From Trichosporon coremiiforme (Eukaryota > Basidiomycota > Tremellomycetes > Trichosporonales > Trichosporonaceae): a DNA stretch of 64,000 bases. Shown here in pieces: positions 32,660 to 42,337 of the stretch (positions are counted from its first letter, which is position 1; every line of letters starts with the position of its first letter). The stretch is taken from the NCBI GenBank assembly GCA_039545355.1, contig BCJJ01000002.1, positions 2,017,518 to 2,081,517 on the forward strand, written 5' to 3'. The position numbers were made by a program, and so were the translations under genes. The notes beneath the pieces were generated by a model that made no database searches, was not told where the DNA came from, and saw only the letters and a list, made by a program, of their open reading frames with translations.

Positions 32660-33445
32660 AAGAACTGGGAGTACGAGGAGCCCGCCTCCGCCGCCCCCTC
32701 CCCTTCGCCTGCCCAGCAGGACGCCGCTTCGGCTTGGACTGGGGCCGTCACCGCCCCTGTCTGGACTGAGACCCCCACCACGACCGCCTGGACTGGTGCG
32801 GCTTCGCCCTCTGCCGAGGAGCCTGCCCAGTCTTCCACTGCTCAGTCGGAGAACGAATGGATCGAGGTGCCCCCCTCCGCCGAGGAGTCGGCCGGCAACT
32901 CCAACAATAATGCAGGTTTCGACCTCCACGCCCAGGAGCCCGAGACCTCCACCTGGGTTGCCCCACAGCCCGAGCCTACTTCCGAGCCTTCTCCCGAGCC
33001 TACCCCTGAGTCTGTCCCTCAGGCCGAGCAGCCTTCGGACAACGGTAGCGGCGGCAACTGGGATTTCCCGAGCGGTAAGGCTACCCACTGGAACACTGCC
33101 GGCGAGGACTACTGGTGCCGCACCGCTCCGGGTGTTGGCAACAGCCTTACCAATGGTGATTACGACATGGTTGTGGCCATCAGCTGGGAGTACTGGGGTG
33201 GCAACCCCAACCAGCCTCAGAACTACGACAAATGTGGTCAGTGGGTAGAGCTGCAGTGGAACGACCGCCCTCCTGTCCGTGCTCAGATTATCGACGCCTG
33301 CATGACGTGCAATGCCGACCACATTGACCTCTCTAAGGGCACCTTCCAAGCTGTTGGTGCTGGTCTGGGCCTGGGCGAAATCGGCACACACAACCCTAGC
33401 AGCGACTATGAGAAGCCTGACACCTTCAAGTGGAAGTTCGTCTAG
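32282..33445 (+). CDS. Secreted double-psi beta-barrel (RlpA/expansin-like) protein
   Basis: Single exon, 387 aa. A signal peptide (MRLSTFAIAALLPAAALA) is followed by a short pro-region ending in VYRLRKR, a good Kex2 cleavage site. Then come a charged linker, a (Asp-Asn)7 tract, a Ser/Thr/Pro/Glu-rich stalk with TxxW repeats, and a C-terminal double-psi beta-barrel domain (about residues 270-387). The domain shows DKCGQWVELQWN and the signature VRAQIIDACMTCNADHIDLS, where the Asp is the conserved barrel residue. Such fungal proteins (RlpA-like, expansin- or cerato-platanin-related fold) are extracellular and often bind wall polysaccharides without hydrolysis. The stalk layout suggests a cell-wall or capsule-associated protein. 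A strong TATA box and start context suggest high regulated expression. Confidence 0.87.
32618..32659 (+). repeat. (GACAAC)7 coding microsatellite
   Basis: Seven perfect hexanucleotide copies encoding seven Asp-Asn pairs in the secreted DPBB protein. The copy number is likely to vary between strains. Confidence 0.95.
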
Positions 33446-33773
33446 ACCAGACGAGCATGGACACAGTCAAGCAGGCTCTTGACGCCCATCATAGAACAAT
33501 CAGGTTATACTTGTAGCTCAGACTGGATGCTGAGATGCAAAGGTTTTTATGGTTAACAATGGAATTGGGGCATTAGTTGCTCTGACAACACTGCATGTCT
33601 GGAAAACATCGGGCACTGAATCGGATGCTCGGCATTCTCCGGCACATGACGCAAGCCAGACTGGCTGGCAATTCGCCGCAGCCAAGCCACGGTAGCTGGT
33701 TGCACCTCCACCGGTGACATCTCGCACTTGGAACTGCCCACAACCTCAAACTCCCACTCTGAACATCGGCACC
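33446..33773. other. Spacer upstream of S-formylglutathione hydrolase
   Basis: 328 bases between tandem plus-strand genes. No TATA box or gene is seen. Confidence 0.5.
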
Positions 33774-34857
33774 ATGTCATCGCTCAAGTCCACCGCTGAG
33801 AACCGCGTCGCCAACGGCACGCTGACCAAATACACTGTGCCGTCGAAGACTCTCGGCCTTGACTCACCTGTCAATGTCTTCATTCCTCCCGGATTTGGCC
33901 CCGACAAGCCTGCCCCTGTCCTCTTCTACCTCGCTGGTCTTACCTGCACTGAGGACACCGGCGCCCAGAAGGGTGGATTCTTCAACACTGCTGCCAAGGA
34001 GGGCATTGCCCTCGTGTTCCCCGACACTTCGCCCCGCAGCGCTGGTGTTGAGGGCGAGGATGACGACTGGCAGGTCGGCACTGGTGGGTAACTTCGCTAC
34101 GCCTTCCTACCTTGATGTGTCGACGGGCTTTGCAGAATGACAGCAAAGCTGCGATGTGCATAGATTCCAGCTGACAGCCAGGTGCCGGCTTCTACATCGA
34201 TGCGACCAACGAGAAATGGAAGCACTACAACATGTACTCGTTCATCACCAAGGAGCTTCCTGAGGTCCTCGCCCCGCTTGGACTGGACTTCAAGCGCTGG
34301 TCGATCACCGGTCACAGTATGGGTGGCCACGGTGCGCTCACCATCTACCTGAAGGATCCCACTCGCTTCAAGAGCTGCTCCGCGTTCGCGCCGATCTGGT
34401 GAGTCCCTACCCTCTGCTTTCCGGCCAGTTACCAGTTCTTGTGCTCTTCACTCTCAACGATAGCTAACAGCAGCAACCCCTCTGTCGTTCCGTGGGGCAA
34501 GGGCGCCTTCGGTGCGTACCTGAACACGCGGACGCGCTCGAACCCGCCGGCCGAGTGGCTCGAGCACGATGCGTCGCACCTCCTGCAGGCGAGCCATGCG
34601 CCGAAGGGCTCACTGCACATGCTCGTTGACGTTGGCACTGCCGACAAGTTCCTGAAGGATGGCCAGCTTGAGCCTCAGGCGCTTGAGCGCGCGGCCAAGG
34701 ACCGCGGTGCTCCTGAGGAGCTGGACCTCCGGATGCAGGACGGATACGACCACAGCTACTATTTCGTAAGTTTTGATGTCACTACGGAAACTAACACCAG
34801 ATCTCAACATTCTCCCCGGAGCATGTCCAGTTCCACGCCAAGTACCTGAAGACTTAG
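33774..34857 (+). CDS. S-formylglutathione hydrolase (esterase D)
   Basis: Hydrolyses S-formylglutathione to formate and glutathione, the last step of glutathione-dependent formaldehyde detoxification in the cytosol. Exons are 33774-34083, 34182-34398, 34474-34765 and 34801-34857 (291 aa, normal length). Landmarks are [21 protein letters not shown], the nucleophile elbow [23 protein letters not shown], a Gly/Thr/Asp segment [10 protein letters not shown], and catalytic His in YDHSYYF. Exon 3 has a tandem NAG acceptor (AACAGCAG): using the first AG would add one Ser in CNPS. The start at [10 protein letters not shown] is chosen because it aligns with the family; an upstream in-frame ATG at 33714 is probably not used. 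Confidence 0.96.
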
Positions 34858-34959
34858 AGCGCCAGCGTCTATAGAAGAATGCGACCTGACAAGAAGTTAC
34901 AGCAATGGGGTAGAGATACTGATACATTCTCATGGGACGAAACACTGATTTTAGAGAGA

Positions 34960-36621
34960 TCAGGGCGTGTAGCGGAATCCGGCAGCGAGGTCGTGGTACT
35001 CTAATGTCTCGAGAGGCGTTCCCGCGGGCGGGCGACCACCCTCGACACGGTCGCGCATCTTGTTCTCGTAGCGGTACCAGCACGTCATGCAGAGTGCAAT
35101 GACGAGGCCAAGGCATTGGAACGCAAGGTTCACGATACAGCCCTTTGTGAACTTGGGGCTCTCGTCCTTCGGGAAGAGGAACGCGGCAAGAACGGAGAGA
35201 CACTGGCCGATAGTGTTCAGCATGCCGAGGGAGGTCGCGCGCTGGCTCTCGTTTCCCGTGTTGGCGGACTGCCACGCCATGATCAGGGGGATGTTCGTGT
35301 ATCCCGCGGTCACAATGCAGCAGCACGCGAAGTAGCGTCCAGACCACATCGCATGAGTTCCATGCGTCGGCGGGACAGAGAGGAGAACAGCCCACCCGAT
35401 GATGCCCAGCGCGAAGGGAACCATGATGGGGATACCGCGAGTTTGGCGACGGTCAGAGAAGGTTGTCAGGAGAAGCATGAAGACGAGCGCGACAGCGTAC
35501 GGGGGCACAGTCATCAGCTGCGCGCGGGCGTTCGTGAACCCAAAGTTCTCTGCCCCATTAGCGACTGTCTTCTCCACTCATTCTCGAGTCACACTTACTG
35601 ATGATAGTCGGCAGGAAGCCACCAACCGAGCCCAGAGTCAGGTTCATGCACGAGTACATGATGGACACGACGTAGGTCTTCCAGTCGGTCAGACAGCGAA
35701 TCACACCCGCCTTCTGGATACCGAGCTTGGCATCAGGCGAGTTCTGCGCATTCAGGCGGGTGAGGCAGAGCGTGCGCTCGTCCTCAGTGAGGAACTTGGA
35801 TGTCTCAGGTCGCGTCGGCATGAACAGAGCCACACAGATCGCGAGAATGACAGACGGACATCCCTCGATGAGGAACAGGATGCGCCAATTTGCGATCTTG
35901 GCGTTCTTGATGCTCGTGACGCCGAAAGAGATGAGACCTCCGAAAGCGCCCGAGACAGCACCGGCCGAGATGAAGAAACCGATACGCCGCGCAAGGTCGC
36001 GCTTGGTGTACCAGTACGACAGGTGCAGAGCCATAGCCTGGCCGAAGAGCGACTCGCCGATACCGACGAACAGGCGGCACACGTACAGGCCCGCGGGATT
36101 CTGGGTTGCCGCCTGGCACGTAGCCGCGATGGCCCAGATCGCCGAACCGCACGCGATCGTGCGAGAGGGCGGGAAGTGCTTCGCCATCAGAGTACCCGGT
36201 ATCGAGAGTACGATGTACGTGATAAAGAAGCATGAGAGCGCGATTGAGTAGTTCCGGTCCTTGCCTGCGAGGACGTCCTCGAGCAGACCGGGCGAATTGT
36301 CGGACGCGGCCAGCTTCGCGTTCGCCAGGTTTCCGCGGTCAAGGTAGGCTGAGAGGTACAACAGCACGGCGAAGGGGAGGATGCCGAGGTCTGTATGTCA
36401 GCGGCACAGCTGATGGGAGAGGAGAACGCACCCATCTTCCAGAGGAGCCTGCGCTCAGCAGAAGCGGTGCCAGCCTTGAAGGCATCACCCTCGGCGGAGT
36501 GTGTGAAGGAGCCCTTGTCGGTTTCTGTCACATTCGTTCCCGTAGGCTGGAGGTCGACGTGCTGCATCTGCTGCAGTTCCTTCTCGTCCACCGGCTCAGT
36601 CATCTGGACATGTTTGGTCAT
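34960..36621 (-). CDS. MFS transporter, anion:cation symporter family (Dal5/Tna1-like)
   Basis: Three exons: 36621-36432, 36390-35599 and 35549-34960 (523 aa, about 12 membrane segments). Family features are a hydrophilic N-terminus of about 60 residues, then LSAYLDRGNLANAK in the first helix region, LYVCRLFVGIGESLF, RIGFFISAGAVSGAFGGL, and FLPTIIKNFGF before the second half. NIPLIMAWQSANTGN is the conserved helix 8-9 region of the allantoate permease group. Yeast members import organic anions such as allantoate, nicotinate or pantothenate by proton symport. The specific substrate cannot be told. A TATA box lies only about 50 bases upstream of the ATG, so the 5' UTR must be very short. Confidence 0.9.
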
Positions 36622-36668
36622 GTTGGTCAGTGCGTGGGGGTCACAACTTCGTCCTCTCTCAGGATAGC

Positions 36669-36676
36669 CTTTTATA
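36669..36676 (-). promoter_or_regulatory. TATA box of the MFS transporter gene
   Basis: TATAAAAG on the minus strand, 48-55 bases before the ATG at 36621. Confidence 0.6.
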
Positions 36677-39328
36677 ACCCAGTAGGGCGATAACGCAACA
36701 GCCGGGAAGTCTACATCTCAGGAGTCATCCTCCCGACTCGAGATAACAAGGCCCCACAGCCGTGTTGCCCACTGCCCGCGTCGCGGATATTCTCACATGA
36801 TTGGAAAGAAAACAATCCAGCCTCGGTGCAGAGGAGTCAGGCTGACGCCGGACGGACCGACCGTGCCGGATGGAGTTGGGGAGCTTTCGATGCACAGCGT
36901 CTGCATGGCATGCGCCATGAACTTAGTTCTTACGGCTCTCCCCCCGTTCCTGGTGAGGAGGCGAGGACAGTTCGGCATGCAAGTCTGAAAATAGAAGCCG
37001 ATCAGGCGGAACAGATGGGGCCTCGTGTGGTCTCCTGTGGTCTCATGTGGTCTCATGTGAACCCGTGTTAGCGCTCTCCCTTCTCTTGCATCCGTTAGGG
37101 GGTGTAACTGGCAGGATAGAACGGCTGTCGGCGGCTAGTACCGGCTGCTGCGCTGCTAAACGGCACAGAGCGTACGGTTGCAGCGCGCCTGCCCTGTCGT
37201 TCCTTGCGGTGGAGACGAAAGGCACGGCGTTGGTATTCGAAAACAACAGCTGAAAAGTCGAAGTTATCGATGACATTCCCTGGCCGGCGCCGGTCCGGTC
37301 TTCCGCAGTTACGACATCGAAGAGAAAAAGGTAGGGCGGTGCGGCCGTTGCGGCTCTGCAGACGCTCAGAGGTGGTGCAAGTGATTGGCGCAGAGAAGAG
37401 GATGAGCCTTACATGTGAGAGGACCTGAGCGGAGACGAACAAGACGATTGTACTCGTAGCCGACCGTACCGACAGGCCGCCGGCATCCGGACCGAACCCT
37501 CGTTCTGGAAGGTGTTCACATGTCACCGCAGCGAATCTTCTGCTCGTGAAGCACTTCACTCCTACAGTATCACTGAGAGTTCTCGTTGGTCAGTGTCGTG
37601 TCTCTGGATAATCTGGTTGGAGTCGACGCAACTGCGATTTGACAACGGCTGCGATAGGGATGATCCCGAACCCCAGTTTGTGGAGAAGCAAGATCGCGAG
37701 AGCAAGTGAGATCCCACAACCCGGACTAGCTGCGGATAGCGTCACTGAATGATATTTTTAGGCACTTGGAATCGGGCAGCGCGACTCGACCTCTGCGCGC
37801 ATGGCAGGAAACCCTGCCTCAGCCGTGACCTAGCGTTATACTGGGTGTTCGAGAACCTCTGCGGAATGCAAGAGCTTTTAGTGGGGTAGACTCGCTCGAT
37901 CAGCCAGGCGGAGTCGAGGAACATCTCCTCCTTCCCAGGCTGGAGAGCGGGGCACCGTGGACGACTGTTGGCTTTATCGGTCGCAGATCAGGATCTCGAT
38001 GACCTGCCCGCATCCACAGAAAACAGGGCCAGGAGTCGCCTGGATGATCACGGCATGTGGGCAATGCCACTGATCAGGTCTTGAACGCGCCTGCGAGCAG
38101 CTCAAGGCGGATCCCATCAGTGCAGGAGATACTGCTAGAGCCAAAGGTGCGTTCCCAGATTCGCCAGATTGGCGACAAACTCAGATAGCGATTGACGGCG
38201 AATGGCAAATGTGCGTCTGGTGATACCCATGGTGTGCGCTGAGCCAGTTGCAGCCACCGCGTCTGCAACTGCCACTTGTTGTACATATTTCAGAGTGCGC
38301 TGGAAGCCACAATCGCCTCCAGCGCCTCTCATGAGGCACTTTGAAACACCGAGTTTGGCGTGTCAGGCGGCACAGTACCACAACCTGGGCCCTGCGTGTG
38401 ATCATGTGCAGGGAAGAGAGCACTGTGCGTACTGCCAAGTCTACTGTTCAGAGTCAGGCAGAGTCGAGCTGAGTCAGTCGCCGTTCTCAACACCACCTTA
38501 AGATTCTTCACAACTCATCAGCGTTCTCTCAGTTGATCTCCTCTTGAACTATTCCAGAAGTGACTTTTGACTCTACTGAAGCCAGGTACGTCGATGTTGA
38601 TGAGAGACGCTACCATTTCAACTCCAAGTGCCGATTCCTTTCCTTAGCGGACATAAACACTCTGGTGTGCAGTTGGACGGTTGTCCTCTGCTGTCCAAGA
38701 CGGGCTGATGTAAGTTTCGAACTGGCTTCGGAGCTGAGCTTCCGTAATCTGAGTGAGGGTTCCAGAAACGACACGAGGTCGTTCTTCTTCGGCACAAAAT
38801 ATAAGATGCTGGGTGAGCTGTGGCAACGGTCTTTCGATGCTAACTTTCAGCCGCGGCGACACATGGCAGATTAAGAGCATGTAGGAGGAACACTGTTCAC
38901 CTTCAAGCAACTACAAAGCGCGGCCCGTGGCCTGTACAACGTATTGCACGTGCGTAACCTCTCCGAGCACTTCTTCAAGGAACGATTATGCCACAAGACG
39001 CCGACGCATCGTCATCTCATTCCATGCTGCCTGCACGGGCCGTTCCATGTACGCACCACGACAGTCGAATCAGCATCAACTCGGCAGCCGTCAAAATGGC
39101 CGAGCGCATAGTGTGTTGTGGGCGGTCACGATCCGCGTCCGAGACGTCGATGGCAGTCCGCACCGTGCTAATCGTACCAACTCGGCAACCACTTGCCGGG
39201 CAGCGCGCGGGCGAAGGGAAAGAAGCCGACGGCCTCCACTGCCCGAACTCAACGCATCCTGATTCTCGGTATTCTCACTTTCGGTCCCTCGACACCAACA
39301 TCAACCACCAGCAGCAGAGATAGCAGCG
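36677..39328. other. Long divergent spacer between transporter and hydrolase genes
   Basis: 2.65 kb with no recognised gene. It contains a short tandem repeat (37025-37058). Reading frames such as 38560-38874 (+) have no recognisable family and no intron-joined continuation. Confidence 0.45.
37025..37058. repeat. TGTGGTCTCA 10-bp tandem repeat
   Basis: About three and a half copies of a 10-bp unit (tgtggtctca, with minor changes). Confidence 0.75.
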
Positions 39329-40759
39329 ATGGCGTCCGCCCAGGCCCTGCTGCGTAAGGCGCACTACATCCCGCTCCTGGCGCTCGGCCTGTACAGTATC
39401 GTCATGTACTGCCTGACGGTGCCGTGGATTCAGCGCGAGTGAGTTGCTGAGGCGGTCACCAAACTGACGTGCAGATTCACCTTCCTGAACAACGTCAAGT
39501 GGCCCCTGTTCGCGAAGTACGACAGCCCGCAGCTGTACGGCCTTGCTCGTGAGATACGTTGGCCCTGCGAAATCTGATGGCAGCGTTCAAAACCCGCAAC
39601 GTCTACCTCGATACGCCGGACGGGGAGCGTATCGGCGCCTGGCACATCCTGTGAGCTACCTGGTGAATGAGGTCCAGCTAATCCCAGCCCGCAATCGGTC
39701 TACAGCGTGAAGGAGCCATTCCCGCCGCGTGGGCCGCTCAGCGACGCCGTCTTCGATGAGGCGATGACGCAGCGCCCGACGATCATCTACTATCACGGGA
39801 ACGTGAGCTACCTTCCAATCCTGTAGCTAACTGTCAGGCTGCGACGCGCGCTGCCAGCCCCCGCATTCGTGGATACATCGAGATGTCTTCGCGTCTTGAC
39901 TGGTGAGCTGGTTTATCGGAGCTAAGCTGACATCAGCAACGTTGTTGCAATTGACTACAGGGGCTACGCCGACTCGACTGGCGTGCCCTCTCAGGCAGGC
40001 CTGATCACGGACGCGCGCACGGCATGGGACTGGGTCGCGGAGCGTGCTGGCAAGAAAGGCAAGGCTGAGGACAACATTGTCCTCGTCGGGCACAGCCTCG
40101 GTACGGGTGTCACATCTGCGCTCGCGGGCCAACTCGCCGACGAGGGTGAGTTTTCTGCCCATCTAGAGGAAACTGACAAGCAGGCATCTACCCCCGCGCA
40201 CTGACGCTCATCGCGCCCTTCACGTCCATCTCCGAACTGCTTGCTTCGTGAGCTACCTCCCCTTGGCTGGAGCTGACATCAGGTACTGGCTGTTCGGCGT
40301 GATTCCGCTGCTTTCCCCGATCCGCGCCATCCCGCATGTTGCTGGTACGCTTACGTCCAGTCTTGCAGCTGACAGCAGAATATTTCAAGAGCCGGAACCG
40401 CACGCCTTTCAACTCCTACGAGGCCATTAGCGTAAGCTTCCTCAAACCCTGGTTCTAGCTAACCGCAGCGCACGCACTCTCCGACGCTTATCCTGCACTC
40501 GCTCATCGACGAGGTCATCCCGCCCTCGCACTCGCAGCGCATGTTCCGCCAACTTGTCGCGCCGAACGCGACCGCCGAGGTCTCCGACGCCGCCTTCGGC
40601 AAGGTCGATGTCGTCGAGTATCCTGGCTGGGGCGTTGTCAAGACCGCCACCCGCGACGGCCTGCCTATGATCTACCTCGAGGCCAACTCGGGCGGGCATA
40701 ACAAGATCGGCTGGGCCGAGGGCACGCTTGACCTGATTGCGAAGATTGCCAATCTCTGA
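39329..40759 (+). CDS. Alpha/beta hydrolase, ABHD12/BEM46-like, membrane-associated
   Basis: Ten exons: 39329-39438, 39475-39548, 39584-39650, 39688-39802, 39838-39902, 39937-40145, 40184-40247, 40283-40344, 40379-40431 and 40469-40759 (369 aa). All nine introns are 34-38 nt. An N-terminal hydrophobic segment (about residues 13-33) looks like a signal anchor. Hydrolase landmarks are GAWHILP, YYHGNAA (oxyanion loop), DYRGYADSTG, the nucleophile elbow LVGHSLGTGV, LHSLIDEVIPPSHS with the acid residue, and SGGHNKIGW with the catalytic His. This order matches ABHD12/ABHD13/BEM46 serine hydrolases, which act on lipids such as lysophosphatidylserine in animals. The fungal substrate is not established. 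Confidence 0.9.
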
Positions 40760-40888
40760 CCTATCCTTCCTTTGTAGATTCTAGATGCTCTGCGCTCTGA
40801 TACCTTCAGACCTTTGACTCTTCTTGTAGCCCTCTTATGCACCTTCTTGGACTTAAAACGATATACTGCTATCTCTATCTCATGCATT

Positions 40889-41954
40889 CTAGTGCAGCTT
40901 GTGCAGCGCGACGGCGACAGAGCCGAGCGCCCGGCGGATGTCCTGGTAGTCGACGTCGTGCGCTGTTGGTTAGTTAGCGCCTCAGGTTGCTGTAACTCAC
41001 AGTCCTCAACCTCTCCCCAGCGCTCGATCTGGGACGCGACCTCGACGTGGCTCGCGAGCGCGGCCTCGTGAGCGGTGATGCGGCCCTCAACGAGAGCAAG
41101 ACCGATCACGAAGCTCTTCGTGGCATAGACTGCACGCTCCATTGCGGCGAGCTGGAACGGGTCCATGTCCTCGAGGATGTTGCGGAACTTGGCGATTGTC
41201 TCGGGCGTCTGCTCAGCGACACCGAAGCCCTCAGCCTCCTTCAGCGTGATGCCGTACGCGTCCTTGAGCCACTTGACGAGCGGGGCCCAGTGCTCCTCCT
41301 GTAGCCGCACGAGGGCCTGCGGGTGGTCGTTAGGGTAGCTGTTTGTCAGCTACCAAGACAACAGCTCATCAGCGTACCAGATAGTGTCAGTGTCAAGGTA
41401 AGTAAGGAGAGCGTCGATGACTCCCTCCTTGATTTTCGGGTCCTTGAGGCCATCAAGTGCTCGGGACGCAAGCGAAGTCTGATCACGTCAGTTGTTGAGA
41501 ACCAGAACAACTCACAAGAGGAAGGGCATACTGCTTCAGCACCTGGTCCTGGTTCTCCCACTCAGCTGCAATCATCATGGCGAGGAGCTGCCTCTCCTTC
41601 GGGATCACCATCTTGGCGCCCTCAGGTGTCTTGAGGTTGCGGTGGTCAAGTGTGACGGTGAAGGCTGCTTGTCAGCTATGGCAGGTCTGGGACAGCTCAC
41701 CGGTGTCCTCGGGCTTGACGCCAGCATGCTTCCAGAACCGGCGGAGCGTCGCCTCGGCACCTGCAATCGTCAGCTCTGCGGACTCAGTCAAGGAGCTCAC
41801 GGTTCGTTGGTGTCACGGCAGGACCAGGAGTGTTCTCAGCGCGGAAGGCAGGGGTGGTTGAGAGTGTGCGGGCGGAGAGGCGCACCTGGGGTGCGGTGAG
41901 GCGTGCGGGGCCAGCGACGGCCTGGCGCAGGAGCGAGCGGCTGAAAGTGGCCAT
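40889..41954 (-). CDS. ATP12: ATP12, mitochondrial F1-ATPase assembly chaperone
   Basis: Binds free F1 alpha subunit in the mitochondrial matrix and prevents its aggregation before assembly with beta. Six exons: 41954-41801, 41760-41701, 41664-41516, 41478-41378, 41338-41001 and 40962-40889 (291 aa). The N-terminus (MATFSRSLLRQAVAGPARL) is a mitochondrial presequence. Family landmarks are RFWKHAGVKPED, LDHRNLKTPEGA, AAEWENQDQV, TYLDTDTICYPND and, near the end, SHDVDYQDIRRALGS. The gene stands head to head with UPF1, 383 bases between the two ATGs. Confidence 0.94.
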
Positions 41955-42337
41955 GTTTGGAAAGATATGCGACTGAGGAAGGCTCCAGACTCGAAGTCCC
42001 GTCACTTTCTCTGTCGCCTCTGCCTGATCTCAGCACTTTGCCGCGACCTCCACTTCCGTTCAACTTTCCGGCTCGCCGTTCGCGGCCGCGAGATTGTCTG
42101 AATCAGCCAACGCCGCCGCTGCTGGGCTGTAATGGAATCTGATAATCAAGTTATTAACGGAAGCAGATTCAGGTGGCGCTCGCCTAATGGTTCTAAATGA
42201 CTACGCCCAACGCATCGAGTGCCAGAACAACACAAAATCCAGAGCTCCAGTCTTATCTCACTCACTCGACCTCTGTCACTCAGCGTTCATCTTCCTCGCG
42301 CCTAGATACCCTAGAACGAAAGAGGACGACAGGGACT
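41955..42337. promoter_or_regulatory. Shared ATP12/UPF1 intergenic promoter
   Basis: 383 bases between divergent start codons, without a TATA box. It must serve both genes. Confidence 0.6.

Noticed and set aside
26219..36621. A catabolic gene cluster joining amidohydrolase, S-formylglutathione hydrolase and transporter
   Set aside because: The genes are several kilobases apart in mixed orientation and belong to no common known pathway.
37660..37690. tRNA B-box-like string on the minus strand
   Set aside because: The T arm does not pair and no A box or acceptor stem could be placed.
36677..39328. Several frames of 60-150 codons as genes
   Set aside because: No domain, no consistent intron signals, and frames overlap on both strands.
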